From Bacteroidales bacterium (GTDB lineage Bacteria; Bacteroidota; Bacteroidia; Bacteroidales; WCHB1-69): 17,564 nt of DNA. The notes beneath the pieces were generated by a model, which was not told the origin of the DNA, made no database searches, and saw only the letters and a program-made list of their open reading frames with translations. This document shows, in pieces, positions 15,333 through 17,564 of this stretch (its first letter is position 1; each line of letters begins with the position of its first letter). Where the stretch lies: NCBI GenBank assembly GCA_016285615.1, contig JAEERB010000042.1:1-17564 (forward strand). The letters are read 5' to 3'. The position numbers and the translations under genes are program-made.

Positions 15333-15431
15333 CAAAATCAAATTCAACTAAACATTACTCTTTACTCACTATTGCACAAACAAGATAGAAAGCGGTTTTG
15401 CTTGTATTTTGATTTTAAATTTTTAAAAACT

Positions 15432-15839
15432 ATGAAAACACGAACCAGTATTGTATTGATAATTGTTCTTTGTATCTGTTTAGTCGGTTGCGAAGACTCT
15501 CATGATTACCGCAAACAATGGATGGGAAAATACCATTTTGTTCAAACATTGCGGGATGAATTTCGTCAGGAGGGAGATTTATATGTGCGTATTGTTGAAC
15601 TCGAAGTTAACAAAATTGCTATCTATTGGAAGGAGAATAATCAATCACAATATAGAATTTGTACTGTGGAACCAGATGGAACCGTTTATAATTTTCAACG
15701 TGAAAAAGATGAAAAAGCAATAGGAGGACTAGAAGGAAATTTTGAGAAAAACAAACTTATTTTTAGAGAATTGCATGTTTCCCCTAGTGGTGCATCGATT
15801 ACATACCAATATGATTGTAAAAAAATTAAGGACAAGTGA
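15432..15839 (+). CDS. Small unknown lipoprotein
   Basis: A 135-residue protein that I do not recognise. It has a clear lipoprotein signal: MKTRT, a hydrophobic stretch, then lipobox CLVGC with C20. The mature part (about 115 residues) alternates charged and hydrophobic residues as in beta-strands, for example QWMGKYHFVQTLRDEF, LYVRIVELEVNKIAIYWKE and GNFEKNKLIFRELHV. It could be a small lipocalin-like or beta-sandwich fold, but that is only an impression. The open frame extends upstream to 15243, but the first 63 codons lack protein-like features, include the -7 box at 15325-15332 and precede a good signal peptide, so I placed the start at 15432. The gene is more AT-rich than the neighbouring peptidase genes, stands alone, and has its own terminator at 15920. 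Confidence 0.7.
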   Translation: MKTRTSIVLIIVLCICLVGCEDSHDYRKQWMGKYHFVQTLRDEFRQEGDLYVRIVELEVNKIAIYWKENNQSQYRICTVEPDGTVYNFQREKDEKAIGGLEGNFEKNKLIFRELHVSPSGASITYQYDCKKIKDK

Positions 15840-15919
15840 CAACAAATAACAGTTTCTCAAAATGGCATTTATACCACAACTAACTTTCAGTATTAAAGTC
15901 ATATAAACTACTCAACATT

Positions 15920-15955
15920 AAAGAGGTTCTTACTTATAAAAAGAACCTCTTTTTT
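15920..15955 (+). terminator. Rho-independent terminator after the 135-residue lipoprotein gene
   Basis: Arms AAAGAGGTTCTT (15920-15931) and AAGAACCTCTTT (15941-15952) form a perfect 12-bp stem with a 9-nt loop. A run of six T (15950-15955) begins within the last stem bases. It ends the transcript about 80 nt after the stop codon at 15839. Confidence 0.85.
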
Positions 15956-15997
15956 CATTTTTTTATAGAAAAAGGCCTATGGTTTGGCATTTTTCAT

Positions 15998-16024
15998 TAT
16001 TTTTGCCTTCTCGAATTATATTTG
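15998..16024 (+). promoter_or_regulatory. Two tandem -7 boxes for the 124-residue lipoprotein gene
   Basis: TATTTTTG (15998-16005) and TATATTTG (16017-16024) both match TAnnTTTG. The second is 54 nt before the ATG at 16079 and is the likelier. A TTTG at 15983-15986 is at the wrong spacing for either (11 and 30 nt), so the -33 elements are not convincing. Confidence 0.45.
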
Positions 16025-16078
16025 CATTATTCCAATCTCAACTTAAGATATTAATAAACAAAGAAATACATCACGATT

Positions 16079-16453
16079 ATGAAAAAAATCAGATTCATAC
16101 TCCCCTTGCTGGCAGCCATCGTGCTTACGATAGCCTTCGCCCAATGCACAAAAGACACCAAGTGCAAAGCCGTCATCAAAGTATATTATTCTGAAACCGG
16201 CATCGATACGGGTCAAGTGGCCGCCAACGTGCAAGTGGAAATCGGCACTAACTCTAACTTTGCCCAGTTTGCCCAAGCTACCGGCACCACCGACAACAAC
16301 GGTGTTTTTGAACACACTTTCGACTACGAGGCCGTGCTGCCCGTCATCGCTTCCATCACCAAACCCGATGGCCGCATGTACTACGGTTCAACCCAGATTG
16401 CCCTCAAGCCCGGCGAAACCGTTGAGCAGCCGCTGCTTATCATGCCCCGATAG
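16079..16453 (+). CDS. Small unknown lipoprotein-like exported protein
   Basis: A 124-residue protein with an N-terminal signal: MKKIRF, hydrophobic residues about 7-20, then FAQC with C23 followed by TKDTKC. The layout is that of a Bacteroidetes lipoprotein, but glutamine just before the cysteine departs from the usual small residue of the lipobox, so lipidation is uncertain. The mature part looks like one small beta-sandwich of the carboxypeptidase-regulatory/Ig-like kind: CKAVIKVYYSETG, VQVEIGTNS, then TGTTDNNGVFEHTFDYEA, the typical 'T-D-x-x-G-x-F' turn, and a final strand VEQPLLIMPR. I cannot name a function. The start is the first ATG after two -7 boxes. The MltF-like gene begins about 60 nt downstream with no terminator between, so co-transcription is likely. 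Confidence 0.7.
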   Translation: MKKIRFILPLLAAIVLTIAFAQCTKDTKCKAVIKVYYSETGIDTGQVAANVQVEIGTNSNFAQFAQATGTTDNNGVFEHTFDYEAVLPVIASITKPDGRMYYGSTQIALKPGETVEQPLLIMPR

Positions 16454-16465
16454 GCATGCTTCATG

Positions 16466-16487
16466 GGCTGTTGCTCCTGTAACAGCC
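16466..16487 (+). other. Stem-loop between the small lipoprotein gene and the MltF-like gene
   Basis: GGCTGTT (16466-16472) pairs with AACAGCC (16481-16487) around an 8-nt loop. No T-tract follows, so it is not a rho-independent terminator. It overlaps a 17-codon ATG-initiated reading frame (16463-16516, product MGCCSCNSLMCNENHWF) whose TGA overlaps a possible TTG start of the next gene. A role in translation control or mRNA processing is conjecture. Confidence 0.3.
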
Positions 16488-16512
16488 TGATGTGTAACGA
16501 AAACCATTGGTT

Positions 16513-17564
16513 TTGAGCAGGTCGAGAATTAGCTATATTTTTATCGCTGTCTTTACCATTATCTTATTGGTAATAATCTTCTTGCGTCCAAAACAAGCAC
16601 CCCAGCCCCTTACTGGCTCTTTACTTTCGCAAAATTACACGCAAAGCGACGACACCTTGCGAGTGCTTTTATATGCCCACTCGTCCGACTACTTTATGTT
16701 CCGTAGCACGCCCATCGGCTTCCAGTACGAACTGCTGAACGCCCTGGCCAAAGGGCTTGACATGAAGCTCGATCTGACGCTCAACGGCAACCCCGACGAA
16801 GTCTATTCGCAAGCCTTTAGCAACCGCTACGATATTGTGGCTATGGACTTTAAGAAGAACCACTTCGTGGCCCAGCTGCTCACACTGTCGCTGCCCCACT
16901 CGCAATCGCACCCCGTGCTCATTGAACGCGTGCCCGATGATGGCGACTCGGTTTTCCATCGCATCCTATATGTGCCAGCCCAATTCTCCACCCAAATCAG
17001 CACCGACTCGCTACCCGACCCGTCGTCGTGGGTGACCGCCTACAGCAGCGAGCTGACCACCGAAGAGATGTTCGACCTGCTGCAAAAGAAGAAGATGGAC
17101 TACATCGTTTCCGACTACCAGACCGCCATCACGCTGCTCCCATTCTACTCCGACCTGCAGATGAGCCGCCAAATTGGCGAGGATTTCGACCGCAGTTGGG
17201 TGCTGAACGACTACAACGACGAACTCAACCAGCGCATCAACAGCTGGCTGGCCGAGTACAAGCAGTCGAAAGAGTACGAAAAATTGTGCAAGAAATACTT
17301 CTCTCCACACTCTAAAGTGCTGAATTACACCTCGCCGCAAACGCGATCAAAGCGCATCTCGCCCTACGACCGCGAGCTGAAGAAATATGCCAAGCCTTAC
17401 CGTATCGACTGGCGGTTAGTGGCCTCCATCATCTATCAGGAGTCGAAATTCCAAAGCAACCTGGTGGGTATGGGCGGCAGTTTCGGCCTGATGCAGCTGA
17501 TGCCCGCCACGGCAGCGCGTTACGGCATCACACCCGAGTCATCGCCCGAAGAGCAGATAAAAGG
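16513..17564 (+). CDS. MltF-like lytic transglycosylase, 5' part (cut by window edge)
   Basis: Membrane-bound lytic murein transglycosylase of the MltF type, which cleaves peptidoglycan glycan strands. The visible 350 codons encode a single hydrophobic segment near the N-terminus (SYIFIAVFTIILLVIIFL, residues about 7-24). A periplasmic solute-binding-protein-like domain follows (about 47-260, starting DTLRVLLYAHSSDYF), then the beginning of an SLT catalytic domain (from about 281), with the catalytic glutamate E310 in IIYQESKF and GSFGLMQLMPATAARYG downstream. The reading frame is open from the TAA at 16495-16497, but no ATG occurs before the membrane segment. TTG at 16513 (or 16507) is the best start candidate; an assembly error or unusual start is possible. 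The downstream ATG inside the binding domain would remove the anchor. The 3' end lies beyond the window. Domain identity is confident; start position is not. Confidence 0.83.
   Translation, partial: MSRSRISYIFIAVFTIILLVIIFLRPKQAPQPLTGSLLSQNYTQSDDTLRVLLYAHSSDYFMFRSTPIGFQYELLNALAKGLDMKLDLTLNGNPDEVYSQAFSNRYDIVAMDFKKNHFVAQLLTLSLPHSQSHPVLIERVPDDGDSVFHRILYVPAQFSTQISTDSLPDPSSWVTAYSSELTTEEMFDLLQKKKMDYIVSDYQTAITLLPFYSDLQMSRQIGEDFDRSWVLNDYNDELNQRINSWLAEYKQSKEYEKLCKKYFSPHSKVLNYTSPQTRSKRISPYDRELKKYAKPYRIDWRLVASIIYQESKFQSNLVGMGGSFGLMQLMPATAARYGITPESSPEEQIK

Noticed and set aside
15243..15431. In-frame 63-codon extension upstream of the 135-residue lipoprotein
   Set aside because: It lies before and across the -7 box at 15325-15332, has no protein-like features, and would bury a good lipoprotein signal peptide.
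1..17564. CRISPR array, tRNA or rRNA gene, insertion sequence or prophage
   Set aside because: On reading both strands I saw no regularly spaced repeats, cloverleaf-like sequences, transposase motifs or phage structural genes. The only repeats are short palindromes and one 14-nt duplication.

Overview
The window looks like chromosomal DNA of a Bacteroidota bacterium, most likely a member of Bacteroidales. Four things point there: a protease with a C-terminal Type IX secretion (T9SS) sorting domain and BACON-like repeats, a flavobacterial/Bacteroidetes-style short arginine decarboxylase, PorT-like outer-membrane barrel and MltF-like proteins, and copies of the Bacteroidetes -7 promoter box TAnnTTTG in front of almost every transcription unit. 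Shine-Dalgarno sequences are weak or absent. I saw no tRNA, rRNA, CRISPR array, insertion sequence or clear phage genes.

Layout. 1-1452: the 5' end of tyrS (minus strand, cut by the window edge) and a secreted purple-acid-phosphatase-like phosphoesterase (minus). 1453-1510: a compact divergent promoter region. 1511-4711: a 1066-residue secreted M6-type metalloprotease with about five tandem BACON-like domains and a T9SS sorting domain, followed by a long palindrome that serves as its terminator. 4779-5654: an AT-rich RhuM-family gene whose product carries a C-terminal PLD-like domain (minus), divergent from dprA (5743-6846).

6920-11499: a probable four-gene operon, ruvB - PorT-like outer-membrane barrel - FAH-family enzyme - lipoprotein M3 dipeptidyl carboxypeptidase, with gaps of 24, 4 and 19 nt and closed by a perfect 19-bp-stem terminator. 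11650-13077: arginine decarboxylase as a single-gene unit. 13153-15183: a second, apparently cytoplasmic M3 peptidase on the minus strand, convergent with it. 15432-16453: two small unknown lipoprotein genes. 16513-17564: the 5' part of an MltF-like lytic transglycosylase, running off the right edge and lacking an ATG start.

The genes are mostly housekeeping functions (translation, DNA uptake and recombination, peptide turnover, polyamine synthesis, cell-wall turnover) mixed with surface and secreted proteins. No convincing new multi-gene system is visible. The items most worth a second look are the RhuM-PLD fusion gene placed beside dprA, the FAH-family enzyme that seems to lack the lid dyad, the BACON-repeat T9SS protease, the lipoprotein/cytoplasmic M3 peptidase pair, and the odd start of the MltF-like gene.
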